From positions 111,123-175,122 of the forward strand of contig JAHDVF020000471.1 of assembly GCA_022606425.2 (NCBI GenBank): DNA of 64,000 nt. Direction: 5' to 3'. Position numbers and translations under genes: made by a program. Under the pieces are notes generated by a model that searched no databases, was not told the origin of the DNA, and saw only the letters and a program-made list of their open reading frames with translations. Shown piece by piece: positions 10,451 to 20,999 of the stretch. This DNA comes from Lepidostoma basale (lineage: Eukaryota; Arthropoda; Insecta; Trichoptera; Lepidostomatidae). The first letter of the stretch is position 1. Every line of letters begins with the position of its first letter.

Positions 10451-10499
10451 AAGCTCCATTTATACCAATTTTATAAAATGGTAATAGTTAAAAGTTTTT

Positions 10500-10640
10500 A
10501 CTTCAGTGATACATATTAATTTTATGTATAATATTACTGAAGAAGGACTGGTTGTCCGAAACATGTCTATGTAATTTTATTTTTTTAATATAAGTGTTGT
10601 ATATGCAAAGTATTATACATAAAAAAGAAAAAGATAAATA
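10500..10640 (+). repeat. HH-A element, truncated inverted pair
   Basis: 10501-10518 is the start of a - strand copy (CTTCAGTGATACATATTA). Immediately after it, the + copy has CTGAAGA (10537-10543), an extra A, a perfect stem II GGAC/GTCC with loop TGGTT, GAAAC (10558-10562) and GTC (10565-10567). Stem I has lost bases on the 3' side (TATGTA instead of TGATATGTA), so only a weak stem I remains. Confidence 0.7.
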
Positions 10641-10689
10641 AAGTAATTTTTTGTACCCAGAAACATGTATAGTATAAAATAATCACTAA

Positions 10690-10896
<207 letters not shown>

Positions 10897-10934
10897 TGAA
10901 TATTTTATACAACATGGTACCGTATTTTATTATT

Positions 10935-11352
10935 TTAATACTAAGACGAATGTGTGTCTAATCTGTATATGATAGAGTGACAAATGCAAGTGTAAGAAGT
11001 GAATGCGGTGTAAATGAAAGTGTTGAACAAAATAAAGAAAAGGGTCATTAAAATGTTTTGGACACATGGAAAGAATGAGTGAAGACAGAATGGTAAAGAA
11101 GGTATATGTTAACGGCGTGAACGGAGTTAGAAATAGAGAAAGGGCGAGGAAAACGTGGCACCATCAAATCAATCAAATATTGAATGTCGGTCACGTGAGG
11201 AGTCGGAGAAATCGACGTGCGTGCATGACAAGATGTATGAATGTAGAGGAAGCGAGAGAAGTATGTCAGAACAGAACAGTGTGGCGTTCCATTTTTTCTG
11301 CCTAACCCTCCGGGGAGACGGCGAGATGGTTAGCTAGTTAGTTAGATAGTTA
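10935..11352 (+). mobile_element. L-alpha LINE fragment
   Basis: After a frameshifted start, the frame 11066-11305 reads MERMSEDRMVKKVYVNGVNG, RNRERARKTWHHQINQIL, RRACMTRCMNVEEAREVCQN. It is very similar to 48882-49595, so the insertion may be fairly recent. Ends with a GTTAGTTAG tail at 11330-11350. Confidence 0.85.
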
Positions 11353-12199
11353 ATACTAAGACTACACTGATTTTAAATATATTTATTTATGACTAGTTTA
11401 TTCCTGTCATGACTGCCGCAACGGTAAGACGTATGTACATACGTTACGTGTATATGTTTCTAGTACTTATAATATACTATAAGTTATTCAATTCACGCCA
11501 ACATCAATATTATAGCTAATTAGGATAAATAAGCTTGATGGTTTTGCTTTATATAAATTTAATATAGTCAGAGTCCAACACTGTGAGTAACGGACGAATT
11601 AAGCACCATTAAGCTAGTATTAATATAGTTTTTCAATAATTCCATTGTAAATTCCAATGCCCATGGCTTATCACGAGTATCAAATGAATATTACTTTTTG
11701 GTAATAATCCTCAAATGAGACAATTACCATTTATAACTAGGGTTTTGTGTCTACTGAAAAATATGTAAATCATTGAAGTCAATACAATCAGGGTAAGTGA
11801 TGTAAATGTGATGAGCCCTTTCATATTGGAGCTGTACCGTGCCGCTAGCAACTCTCAAATACTATTTCGAAAACTTACGTTCTAAGGCTTGATTGCTTGG
11901 GTTATTTTGCTTTGTAATTTTATATTTAGGGCATAGGGTTTTTTAATAATCAAACGTTCATCTTACAATGATGATGGAGTCTGCAATATTTTTCGATACG
12001 TCGGTTTTAAAAGATATAAAAACACGTGTTTACCCAAAAAATATATTAAAATAGATGACGTTCACCAACCATGATAACTCACGAGCTTGTTAGTAATGAA
12101 TTTATTATCTTTGATGCTAATACAAAAGTTTCAGAATCCTCATTTCAGATATAAAAAATAAAATTTTCAAAACAAAAAAGAATCTGACGTGAAAACACG

Positions 12200-12440
12200 T
12201 TTCAGTATCCCCACGTAGAGTTTTATGCCCGTTTTCCTCCCCTAAGTAATAAAACCTTTAAAACCCTTACAAGAGCGGCACCTTAAACGCTACGAATGCC
12301 GGCCGGATCACCCCTCAAAACAACGCTGAAATTTGCGTCCCTAATCTCTCCTCGTCTACGCCATAGTGTGCGTAGCAGCGTAGCGAGAGTACCTCATCTA
12401 CCGGGTAAAACAAAACATTATGATTTATCAACGCCATTAT
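12200..12440. other. GC-richer unique island
   Basis: Unique-looking sequence (AATGCCGGCCGGATCACCCC at 12295) in an otherwise AT-rich intron. A 71-codon frame crosses it but lacks known motifs. A candidate conserved non-coding element; no direct evidence. Confidence 0.25.
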
Positions 12441-12889
12441 TTTACTCCTATGATATGTTCTCGATTTCAAGGCATGTATTATTTTCCTATAAATCAACGG
12501 AACACTTATAAAAAAACAAGTTACTGTTTTCATTTTTGGGAAGTTTAAAAAAATAATCGAACTTACAAAAAATAAATAATGTTGAAATATTTTAAGATAC
12601 ACAGGTTATTTATAACGTTTATCTATTAATATAAGATTTTGATAATTCCCTGTCATTACGAATTGTGTCAAAGATATTTGATGAATTAAAACTCATTCAG
12701 ACTATACGTCGAACTTTATTGAATTTGATACAAATTTTATATAATTTCTTAGACAATCGTGGATTTATTCAGAAGCGTAAGAATTTTTGAATAGTACTCA
12801 AATTCTGAAAAATATTTTAAACGATCCTAATCCTAATCCCAATCCTACGATAACTTAAATATATTTTCGTATGAAGAACTTAATTTGTG

Positions 12890-13080
12890 GTGTGACATAC
12901 TTTAAAAAAAATAAAAACACTTATATAATTTGTTTTAAAACCACTTTGTTTGTTTTTAAAACCAACCGGTTTCGCTCCCATCGGAGCTTTATCAGGGCTA
13001 CTCAGGTGGTAGCGAAACTGGTTGGTTCTAAAAAACGAATTAAGTTATGTTAAAACAAATTATACACAATAAGTAAAAAT
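12890..13080. repeat. HH-H foldback element
   Basis: The arms (AACCAACCGGTTTCGCT at 12964 and AGCGAAACTGGTTGGTT at 13011) are inverted about a central pair of hairpins, and outer TTATATAATTTGTTTTAA-like sequences pair across 12921-13065. On the - strand: CTGATAA (12989-12995, G8 changed to A), an extra A, stem II GCTCC/GGAGC with loop GATG, GAAAC (12969-12973), CGGTT. Hammerhead-like but with one core base altered. Confidence 0.6.
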
Positions 13081-13260
13081 GAAATAAAACGAAGTTTTTT
13101 AATAACCGCCTCCACTTGTGTCTTTATTTCGTCAGTGGCCGGTTTCATCGAGTTCGCTGGCATTGACTTACTGGTAGATACTAAACACATCGTTTTATTT
13201 CATTATTAATCAAAATGTACTTCCATGAAGTGATTTCAGTAAAATCATAAGATTGCCTTA
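13080..13260 (-). repeat. HH-D element copy, degenerate
   Basis: Blocks TCCACTTGTGTCTTTATTTC, GGCCGGTTTCATCGAG and the outer edge TTCAGTAAAATCATAAG match the HH-D element at 50953-51345. The hammerhead-like part (13130-13175) is decayed. Confidence 0.55.
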
Positions 13261-13499
13261 AAAATATGTATTTAAAATTATTTTCAAATGCGTTTCATCG
13301 GGTTGTTTTGTATACAAAAAATTATCCATTTAATATGAAGACAATGGGATAAACGATACTATTACGATTCTTAAAAACAAACAAAATACAATAAATAAAT
13401 ACTCTAGAGCGTCTAGAAACAATCCAGCCAAAAATGAAAATATTTTCCCTCGAAAAAGAGTTGTATTTCCGTGTATGAAGCTCCCGTTAAGGTCGCAAC

Positions 13500-13660
13500 A
13501 AAACACCGCGTGGAGCTTTCGCTCTCCACAGACAGGAGTATCTTAACAAGTTTGCTAAAGTCATGCAAATTACCATGGTTACGGCGGGGGACGGGCCTAC
13601 GCACGGCGTAGAGCGTACAGACGAAGAGACCGCTTCTACTACGAGATTTGCGGTAAAACT
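13500..13660. other. GC-richer unique island
   Basis: A unique stretch with GCTTTCGCTCTCCACAGACA and ACGGCGGGGGACGGGCCTAC; no coding domain or repeat recognised. Possible regulatory island inside the intron. Confidence 0.25.
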
Positions 13661-13804
13661 GGTTCTGGTCGATCTATATTTTTATTAACTTCCTTTTTTG
13701 TTGAATTGGTGTATTTCTAAGTTACTGGCTTAGAAATCTACAACATAACGTATTTTGACGTAGATTAATTCATTTATAGATATAAAAAACAATGAAAACG
13801 ATAC

Positions 13805-14045
13805 ATTTCGATTTTATTTTGTGTAATAGAATTTACAAAACATGCGTGCGACCTATCATGACGTATGCTGTAGAGACGAGGGCCAACACTATGCGAACCA
13901 AGGGACTACTAAGAACATCGGAGATGAAGGTCCTAAGATTAATTGCTGGAAAAACTGACGGCATTAAAATGACTAACATTAATAATCAAAATACACGGTA
14001 CAAGAATTCCTATGCAATCCTCGGCATGAGCAGAATTAATTTCGG
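13805..14045 (+). mobile_element. L-beta LINE fragment
   Basis: Frame 13792-14052 reads RIYKTCVRPIMTYAVETRAN then KGLLRTSEMKVLRLIAGKT, typical of the region after the reverse transcriptase catalytic core of a non-LTR element. Truncated at both ends. Confidence 0.8.
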
Positions 14046-14049
14046 ATTT

Positions 14050-14145
14050 TAATCATGAAGTAACCGGATCATCGAGAATTGAACCCTCATCCCCTAGATC
14101 AGGAGCCCAGCGTTATATTCCCTAAGCCACTGCCCGAATGGTATG
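14050..14145 (-). mobile_element. tRNA-headed SINE fragment (SINE-2)
   Basis: On the - strand it shows a B-box-like GGGTTCAATTCTCGATGATC and a CTCCTGATCTAGGGGATG block shared with 44355-44440 and 52035-52120. Not a functional tRNA: poor acceptor pairing and repeated occurrence. Confidence 0.55.
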
Positions 14146-14218
14146 ATTATATAAACTAATAACTTTACAATCCCCGTAAAAAAAACAGTAAACTTGAGAA
14201 AGTAAAATCTAAATATTA

Positions 14219-15499
14219 GGTCCTTACATATGAAATTGGCGTTTTGCCGTACTGGCAACTTTGATCTCAAATATCTTCTCTTTGGTTAGGAATTCCAAAT
14301 TCAAATTTATACAGCTATTTACTCAAGTATTTGTGTTTCGAAAATTATAATTCATTTGTTTTTTCCTCAATTGTTTTTTTTCTTTGCGTCACTCAGTTTA
14401 CAAAATGGAAAACTTGAAATATCGCGTTATTTACGAGTACGAGTTCCACCGTGGCACCAGTGCTGCAGAAACGGCTCGAAGGATTAATGATGTGTATGGC
14501 GACGGTGCCGCAAAAGAAAACACAGTGCGTTTTTGGTTCCAACGTTTTCGTTCTGGAAATTTCGACCTGCAGAACAAGCCCCGTGGACGGCCGGAGACCA
14601 AAGTTGATAATGAAGAATTGAAGGCTATTGTGGAAGCGGATCCATCGCAAACCACGTCCGAGTTAGCTGCAGGCTGCGGTGTTAGTGATAAAACTGTTTT
14701 AATCCACTTGAAGCAAATTGGGAAGGTGAAAAAGCTTGAAAGGTGGGTACCTCACGAATTGAGTGAAGCAAATCAACAAACGCGCGTTGACTGCTGCGTT
14801 GCATTACTCAACCGGCACAATAATGAAGGGATTTTGAATCGAATCATTACCTGTGATGAAAAGTGGATCCTGTATGATAATCGGAAGCGCTCATCGCAAT
14901 GGCTGAACCCTGCCGAACCAGCCAAACCATGCCCCAAGCGAAAATTGACTCCAAAAAAGTTACTTGTGAGCGTTTGGTGGACTAGTGCTGGTGTCGTTCA
15001 CTACAGCTTTCTTAAATCTGGCCAGACGATTACGGCAGATGTCTATTGTCAGCAACTGCAAACCATGATGGAAAAGCTAGCTGCTAAACAACCGAGGCTG
15101 GTTAATCGCTCTAGGCCACTGCTGCTTCATGATAACGCTAGACCACACACTGCACAACAGACGGCTACCAAATTAAAAGAGCTTCAATTTGAATGTCTAA
15201 GACATCCACCGTACTCTCCGGACCTTGCCCCAACAGATTACTATTTTTTTCGAAATTTGGATAACTTCTTGCAAGGGAAAAAATTCAACTCCGATGGGGC
15301 AGTCCAAACCGACTTCAAAGATTTTATTGATTCCCGTCCGAATGGTTTTTTTAGTAAAGGGATCGATGAACTACCTATGAGATGGCAAAAGTGCATAGAT
15401 AGCAATGGTACATACTTTGATTAAATAAATATATTATATTTAAAAAAAATCAACTTTATGTTCCTCCCATACAAAACGCCAATTTCATATGTAAGGACC
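14219..15499 (+). mobile_element. complete mariner element (1,281 bp)
   Basis: Perfect 28-bp terminal inverted repeats (14219-14246 and 15472-15499, starting GGTCCTTACATATGAAATTG) flanked by the TA target duplication (14217-14218, 15500-15501). It contains one uninterrupted transposase frame on +. Length, target site and DD34D signature define the Tc1/mariner superfamily, mariner family, close to the cecropia/mori-type subgroups by overall look. Identical ends and an open frame indicate recent insertion. Confidence 0.96.
14405..15424 (+). CDS. mariner transposase, 339 residues, apparently intact
   Basis: Cut-and-paste transposase. I chose ATG 14405 (MENLKYRVIYEYE): 339 residues, close to the usual mariner length of about 345. 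N-terminal helix-turn-helix DNA-binding region at residues 5-105 with GRP (61-63); WVPHEL at 114-119; catalytic aspartates D151 (TCDEKW), D243 (HDNARPH) and D278 (APTDYYFF), with 34 residues between the last two (DD34D); YSPDLAP at 270-276. The end is WQKCIDSNGTYFD. No stop or frameshift. All family landmarks are kept, so it may be active; activity cannot be judged from sequence alone. Confidence 0.95.
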   Translation: MENLKYRVIYEYEFHRGTSAAETARRINDVYGDGAAKENTVRFWFQRFRSGNFDLQNKPRGRPETKVDNEELKAIVEADPSQTTSELAAGCGVSDKTVLIHLKQIGKVKKLERWVPHELSEANQQTRVDCCVALLNRHNNEGILNRIITCDEKWILYDNRKRSSQWLNPAEPAKPCPKRKLTPKKLLVSVWWTSAGVVHYSFLKSGQTITADVYCQQLQTMMEKLAAKQPRLVNRSRPLLLHDNARPHTAQQTATKLKELQFECLRHPPYSPDLAPTDYYFFRNLDNFLQGKKFNSDGAVQTDFKDFIDSRPNGFFSKGIDELPMRWQKCIDSNGTYFD

Positions 15500-15559
15500 T
15501 AATTTAATATTTTATTAATATACAATATACTCAAGACTAAAGTCTTCAACTAATGCGTC

Positions 15560-15835
15560 TTGCCAGTCATAACGTACGAAGCCGAGACGTGGACACTGAC
15601 AAAAAGTCTAGTCTACAGATTCAAGGTCGCCCAACGCGCCATGAAAAGAGCCATGCTTTGAATAACGTTGAGGGTCAGATTTAGAAACGAATTTATTCAT
15701 CAACTAACCAAGGTGACTGAGGTGGCTCTAAGGATGGGTGGACTGAAGTAGCGATGGGCTGGCCATATCTGTCGGAGAACCGACGGCGGGTTATGAAGTG
15801 GAGACCGCGTACAGGATTCCGCAGAGTTGGACGTC
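15560..15835 (+). mobile_element. L-epsilon LINE fragment
   Basis: Broken frames read TYEAETWTLTKSLVYRFKVA, QRAMKRAML, RFRNEFIHQLTKVTE and GWAGHICRRTD, the C-terminal part of a retrotransposon polymerase. The next LINE fragment joins directly at 15836 in the opposite direction. Confidence 0.75.
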
Positions 15836-15965
15836 GCAGGGTAGACAGAGAGAATGGACCGCCACACTACTCTATCCTGGCACACCTTTCTAGCTTCCTC
15901 CACATTCATACAGCGAGTCATACACGCACGTTGATTCTCCCGACTTCTAACACGACCAACCATGA
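15836..15965 (-). mobile_element. L-alpha LINE, last ~130 bp
   Basis: Frame 15963-15700 (-) begins MVGRVRSRENQRACMTRCMN then VEEARKVCQDRVVWRSI, the L-alpha terminus close to the copy at 9525-10125. Its 3' end abuts the L-epsilon fragment. Confidence 0.8.
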
Positions 15966-16019
15966 AAGCAAATATCAGGGAAACATATATATTATGGTAC
16001 TCCTAATAAATCTTCGACC

Positions 16020-16262
16020 GAAAACGACCTTTGTGGCTGAGTGGTAAGAGCTCCGACTTCCATTCTCAAGGTCCCGGGTTCAATTCCCGGCGATGGCAGC
16101 GTGATTGTCACACTGTCATTGGTCTGGTGTAGAATTCACGTTACAATAAAATGGCGATAGATTGGCTACCTATCACATGTCATGAGAATCAATATAATAG
16201 CTAAAATAAATTGTATACAGTAATTGGGTTCAAACGACCTGTTGTATACAAGGAAAATAAAA
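16020..16262 (+). mobile_element. SINE-1, full-looking copy
   Basis: tRNA-derived head with an A-box region (TGGCTGAGTGGTAAGAGCTC at 16035) and B box (GGGTTCAATTCCC at 16077), then a body with GTGATTGTCACACTGTCATT, and the family 3' end ATTGGGTTCAAACGACCTGT at 16223 followed by an A-rich tail. Related copies at 23890, 33545, 33655, 39290, 40470 and 46900. A polymerase III retroelement, not a tRNA gene. Confidence 0.8.
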
Positions 16263-16609
16263 AAATAAAAATAAATCGAATAAATGAACCGTTGAATTAA
16301 ATCGTAGTATATCGTTGAATCACCTTGGTAGTAGATAGGTCAGAAGGCGCTTTAGGGAGTTTAGCTCTCGAGAAAGATTACCGCGCCTAGGTAGCTGAGG
16401 CGTAGTCGAGCCCAGAAGTCTGTGTAAATATCGAATTCCGATGATATCGAGCATTTAATACAGAATGCTTCTACGAATAAAACAATTTTGGAAGCAGTGA
16501 TTCTCGGAATCGGGCCATTCGTGAAATAAATTAATTAAACAAACCAAATCCTTGTTTACACATTTTTAAGTATATAAGTGATTATACGGAAATTTTCTAA
16601 TTCAGCAAA

Positions 16610-17150
16610 TATCAGAGAAGCATGGAACTGGCAAAAGAAGGATGGAAGTAGAACAAATTCATTGTAATGTCAATGTAAGTGCCTAATGGTGTTCTTGTGC
16701 CGACCCTTATGTATGGAAGTGAAGGATAAAACAGAAGGATGATATTAGAATAAATGCAGTAGAAATGAGATTTCTAAGTTTATGATAGAGTGTCAAATGC
16801 AAATATAAGAAGTGAATGCGGTGCGAATGAAAGTGGTATGAACAAGATAATAAAAGGGTCGTTATGATTTTTTGGACACATGGAAAGAATGAGTGAAGAG
16901 AGATTGGTAAATAAGGTATATGTAAACGACGTGAACGGAGCTAGAAATAGAGGAAGGCCGAGGAAATCGTAGTACGATCAAATAAATCAAACATTGAATG
17001 TCGGTCACGTGAGGAGTCGGAGAAACTGACTACGTGCATGACAAGATGTATGAAGAGGAAGTGAGAGAAGTATGTCAGGACAGAACAATGTGGCGGTCCA
17101 TTCTTTCTGCCTCCCCCTCCGGGGAGACGGCGTGATGTTGAGTTTGTTAG
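16610..17150 (+). mobile_element. L-alpha LINE fragment
   Basis: Family text in broken frames: AAGCATGGAACTGGCAAAAG (16617), a second version of the same region at 16680-16760 (internal duplication or rearrangement), GGACACATGGAAAGAATGAG (16874), RRACMTR decayed, terminus CTCCGGGGAGACGGCG (17126). Confidence 0.8.
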
Positions 17151-17210
17151 TAACGTCAATTATGCTATTCATATATATCTGTGCTAGCATGTAATTGGCC
17201 TTTTTTTCCA

Positions 17211-17450
17211 AGTATTTTTTATTTTTTCTAAGTATTTTTTACATATGTAGTGGAATCGCTGTTTGTTACCCTAAATAAATAAAAATAGTGCAGTAGAAAT
17301 TAAATCTTAGACGAATGCCTGATAAATCTAGGTATTTTTTATTTTTTCTAAGAATTTTTTACATAATGTATTAGAATCGCTGTTTGTTACCCTAAATAAT
17401 AATAAAATAGTGCAGTGGAAATTAAATATTTGACGAAAATGATATATTGT
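17211..17450 (+). repeat. 120-bp tandem duplication inside an L-alpha fragment
   Basis: 17211-17330 and 17331-17450 are two copies of the same block (GAATCGCTGTTTGTTACCCT at 17254 and 17374), differing at scattered sites. The copies include the start of the following L-alpha fragment (GTGCAGTAGAAATTAAAT). Confidence 0.8.
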
Positions 17451-17762
17451 TAAATGCAAATATAAAAAGTGAATGATTGCGAATTAAAGTGTCATGAACA
17501 AAATAATGAAATTATTATTAAAAAAAGAATGGTAAATAAAGTCTACGTATACGACATAAACGGAGCAAAAAATAAAGCAAGACCGAGGAAAATGTCGCAC
17601 CCTCAAATCAATCAAGTATTTAATGTCAGCCACGTTAGATTCGAAGAAATCATCTTGCCTATTTGCACGATGTATGATGTTGATGAAGCGAGAGAAGTAT
17701 TTCAGAAAAGAACGGTATGGCAGTCCATTCATTCTGCTTACTGGTGATGGTTAGTTAGTGAG
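17440..17762 (+). mobile_element. L-alpha LINE fragment
   Basis: The frame at 17469-17747 is open but diverged: RMVNKVYVYDINGAKNKARP, RKMSHPQINQVFNVSHVRFE, VDEAREVFQKRTVWQSIHSA. Ends with GGTTAGTTAG. Confidence 0.75.
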
Positions 17763-17944
17763 ACAAAAATATGTTTATTTATTTATTGATCAGTAAATAA
17801 ATATAATGAACAACTAATATCACCTGAACGCAACCAACATCATTTTCTTTTATGTTCGCCATACTTTGTGTTGTAAATACTCGTAGATGTTTTATTTGTA
17901 TTTTTCTTTTTTTATATACTGTGTATATACAACACTATTAAAAT

Positions 17945-17993
17945 TACATATCAGACATGTTTCGAACAACCAGTCCTTCTTCAGTGATACATT
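17945..17993 (-). ncRNA. type I hammerhead ribozyme candidate HH-A
   Basis: Sense -: stem I of 8-9 pairs (TGTATCA with TGATATGTA), CTGAAGA (17978-17984), an extra A, stem II GGAC/GTTC with loop TGGTT, GAAAC (17959-17963), stem III ACATGT and GTC triplet (17954-17956). Complete core. Confidence 0.65.
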
Positions 17994-18157
17994 TTATAAA
18001 TATACATATTTAAAATATTAATTAATTGTTTACAAATATGAATAATTTTGACAGATGTTATGAAGATTTATAACATCGTGTAAATCTTTATAACATCTGT
18101 CAAAATTGATCATATGTGTAAACAATGTTATAATATTTTTAATATGTATCTTTATAA

Positions 18158-18206
18158 TATGTATCACTGAAGAAGGATCGGTTGCCCGAAACATGTCTGA
18201 TATACA
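18158..18206 (+). ncRNA. type I hammerhead ribozyme candidate HH-A
   Basis: Stem I (TATGTATCA 18158-18166 with TGATATACA), CTGAAGA (18167-18173), an extra A, stem II mutated to GGAT/GCCC (three pairs at best), GAAAC (18188-18192), GTC (18195-18197). Core intact, stem II weak. Confidence 0.5.
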
Positions 18207-18394
18207 AAGTATATAAAAAAAGAAAAAGACAAATAATATCATTTTCATTTGTATGTATCGATTTCGATTTTAATTTTCCTGACAGAACTCGGTCACTCTC
18301 AACTAACGCTTATTGCTTAAAAGTGATGAAATAATAAAACATTATTTATTTGCGTCAATAACGCCAAACCACTGAATGATTGAATTTGTTTGAA

Positions 18395-18480
18395 AAATAT
18401 ATATTTGCACAACACTTTTCACAAACATCTTTCGTACTGCACACGATATTGCTCAGTGTAAAAATTTTAACAATAAAATT
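18395..18480 (-). repeat. HH-F fragment with hammerhead-like motif
   Basis: On the - strand TTTTTACA pairs perfectly with TGTGAAAA as stem I; the core is CTGAGCA (G8 to C), followed by an extra A, weak stem II, CGAAAG, and TGTT. Stem I is kept better than the core. Confidence 0.45.
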
Positions 18481-19019
18481 ATGTAAAACCATTACCTATT
18501 TTCAAAATTAAACATGTAAAATATACGCCATAATAATATTATATTTGTATAACCAAATATTAATGGAAGTTTTCCTCGGCTTAAAAATCTTACAATAAAA
18601 TTATACAAAAAAATATTTTATGTAATAAATAATAGGTTACGATTTTGTGTGATCACATTGTTAAAATGTTTAAATTTCTTCTCTTTGTCAATGGCAAATA
18701 CGCTAGTTTTGTAAGATGGCCAAAAAAATTGACTCATTTCGGTTATTGTCTTAAGTCTTGACTACTTAATGTTGTTTCCAGGGGCGCCGGGTGTTATAGT
18801 TATTGTTACACCACACTTGGAAGTAACTTCCTTAATTTTTTCATCTAACTGGAAGGACTGTGGAAGAAATTGCAAACTGAGTAAAGACTGAGAATAATAT
18901 TTAAAACTGGGGAAGGATATGTACAGTTCGAAATATGTGTTTGTAAAGTTATAAAAAAAACTTTGATAAGAAGCCATTATTTGGTGTTTTGACATTCAAA
19001 AACAAAATTAGACACCTTT

Positions 19020-19190
19020 TACTAAGTATAAACCACTTTATTGAGTTAGTAGCGCCAATCGGTTTCACTCTGTCTTCATCCAAACGAAGCTCGCTACATA
19101 GTGAAACCGGTTGGTTACAGAGTGAAACCGGTTGGTGCTCCTGATTCCAAATAAAGTGGTTTTATACAACGTTTTAAAAGTGTTTAAATA
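19020..19190. repeat. HH-E foldback element
   Basis: Inverted arms: AACCACTTTATTGAGTTAG (19030) against AATAAAGTGGTTTTATA (19150), with AACCGGTTTCACTAT/GTGAAACCGGTTGG blocks between. The GTGAAACCGGTTGGT block is present twice in tandem (19100, 19121). A hammerhead-like layout is only suggestive. A second copy is at 59240-59345. Confidence 0.5.
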
Positions 19191-19734
19191 TAATTTAAAT
19201 TACGTCAAACTACCAAGTAATAGCTTCTTTCCAATGTTTAATTTTATTTTTTAAAAAATCTGTTTAGAAAATTAAACGATTTTTTTTAATGAATTCAATT
19301 ACATATATATATGATTTGATTTGATTAAAAATGCCGTACCCAAAAGAAAATCAATTCACAAAGATATAATCAAGAGAATAATCTTAATTTCGTAAATTCC
19401 GTTAATACATTTTTAACAAATTTTCGATAATTCGACATTTCCCTTGCTCAGATTTAATAAAATTGGGTAAATTTACCTCCGCCTTTCAAACACCCTAGCA
19501 CCATCCCCAAATCACGAAGAGATCCTCGCCTCCACCTCCGCAGCCTCCCGACAGAGGGTGTGTACAGTAATTCGTAACGACGTGCCTTCAGAGATGAAAT
19601 GAGATTTTAAAAATCAGTATTTTTTCAACTAAATGTTTCCATTTCAATACAATCATGCAATTCTACCGGGGGTTTCACTTCACAAACATCAATGTACGAG
19701 CATTTCAAAAACTATTTTTCTCTCATTCTTCTTC

Positions 19735-20165
19735 TTCTTCTTTTTGTCCTGTCACACCTGCGTGGTGCATAGGGCCTCAAGGAATCTTCTCCACCCAACT
19801 CTATCGCATGCCTGATGCCTAACATCATCCCAAGTGAGGCCTGCTGCCTTAACCTTGTCCTGTAGGGTTCTTCTCCAGGTGGCTCTAGGTCTGCCTCGCT
19901 TTCTCTTTCCCCCGATAGGGGACCAGTCTAGTGCACCCTCAGCGATGCAGGCTGGGTTCCGTCGCAGAGTGTAACCGATCCACTGCCATTTGCGTCTAGC
20001 GACTTGCTCTCTAATTGGCTTTTCGCCTGCCATGGTCCAGAGAACGGCATTTGACACTGTTTGGGGCCAATAGATTTTGAATATTGAGCGAAGGCACCTA
20101 TTTATAAACATTCTCATTACGGCAAAAAATTCACTTAAGATTTTGTGGCTCTCTTTTACCATTAT
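19735..20165 (-). mobile_element. L-delta LINE fragment
   Basis: Frame 20162-19752 is open for 136 residues: KIYWPQTVSNAVLW, then PIREQVARRKWQWIGYTLRR, ALDWSPIGGKRKRGRPRATW and RQACDRVGWRRFLEAL. C-terminus of a non-LTR retrotransposon polymerase; ends in a run of TTCTTC on + (GAAGAA tail on sense strand). A second copy is at 52807-53048. Confidence 0.85.
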
Positions 20166-20290
20166 TTTTTAGTTCATTCTTTCCATGTGTCCGAACCGTC
20201 TTAATGAATCTTTCATATTTTTTTTCATAACACTTTCATTCCCACTGCATTCACTTCTTATATTCGCCACTCTATCTTATACAGATTTAC
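20166..20290 (-). mobile_element. L-alpha LINE fragment
   Basis: On -: RxxKCSGNESVMKK-like text and HMERMN near 20170-20250; joins the L-delta fragment. Short and degenerate. Confidence 0.6.
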
Positions 20291-20384
20291 TACTCGTATA
20301 CAATCATCTAAAATATTTAATTTTACTGTATTTTTTATAACTATATTCTAACGTTGTCTTCTACCTTATGAGACATTAGATGTA

Positions 20385-20885
20385 ACTAACTAACTAATTA
20401 ATTAACCATCACGCCGTCTCCCCGAAGGAGTGGGCAGAAAGAATGGACCGCCACACTTTTCTTTCCTGACATATTTCTCTCACTTCCTCAACATTCATAC
20501 ATCGTGTCATGCACGGGCGTCGATTTCTCTGACTCCTCACATGGTCGACATTCAATATTTGATTCATTTGATCGTGACACGTTTTCCTCGGTCTTCCTCT
20601 ATTTCTGGTTCCATTTACATCATTAACATACCATTCTTTCTTCATTCATTCTTTCCATATGTCCAAACCATCTTAATGATCCTTTCATTATTTTGTTCAT
20701 GACACCATCATTCGCACCGCATACACTTCTTATATTTTCATTCGACACTCTATCATACACAGAGTAGCCACACATTCATGTCTAAGAGATCTCATTTCTA
20801 CTGCATTTATTCTACTTTTATCCTTCTTTTGCCAGTTCCATGCTTCGCTTCCATACATAAGGGTCGGTAGAAGAACACTTAGACA
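20385..20885 (-). mobile_element. L-alpha LINE fragment
   Basis: The 20645-20409 frame reads WYVNDVNGTRNRGRPRKTC, RSQRNRRPCMTRCMNVEEVR; further upstream (20880-20660) the WNWQKKDKSR and WFGHMERMNE regions are readable in other frames. A frameshift lies near 20640. Terminus CTCCCCGAAGGAGTGGG at 20418; AACTAACTAATTAATTAACC tail reversed at 20383. Confidence 0.85.
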
Positions 20886-20999
20886 TTAGATGTACTGATC
20901 GTTAATGAAATGTGTTTCCGAAAACTTAAAATTTCATGCTTTCGTATAAATATTATTACGAAATTATATCGGAGTTATAATAATTCGATCAATTCTGAC

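Larger units (their letters stand above)
17853..18240. repeat. HH-A foldback element with two opposed hammerheads
   Basis: The shared terminal motif is at 17853-17877; left arm 17886-18052 and right arm 18075-18235 are inverted copies around a central hairpin (TGACAGATGTTAT at 18048 with ATAACATCTGTCA at 18090). Each arm has its own hammerhead, pointing away from the centre. Related to 3478-3652, 7380-7600, 7698-7880, 10500-10640 and 52280-52500. Confidence 0.85.

Noticed and set aside
14384..14404. Mariner transposase start at 14384
   Set aside because: That position is TTG; the first ATG in frame is 14405, which fits the family N-terminus.
16020..16110. tRNA gene
   Set aside because: A and B boxes are present, but the head recurs in seven places with a common non-tRNA body and tail; it is a SINE.
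19020..19190. HH-E as a true hammerhead
   Set aside because: GTGAAACCGG fits the GAAAC side, but no CUGANGA-like core or stem II can be placed convincingly in either copy.
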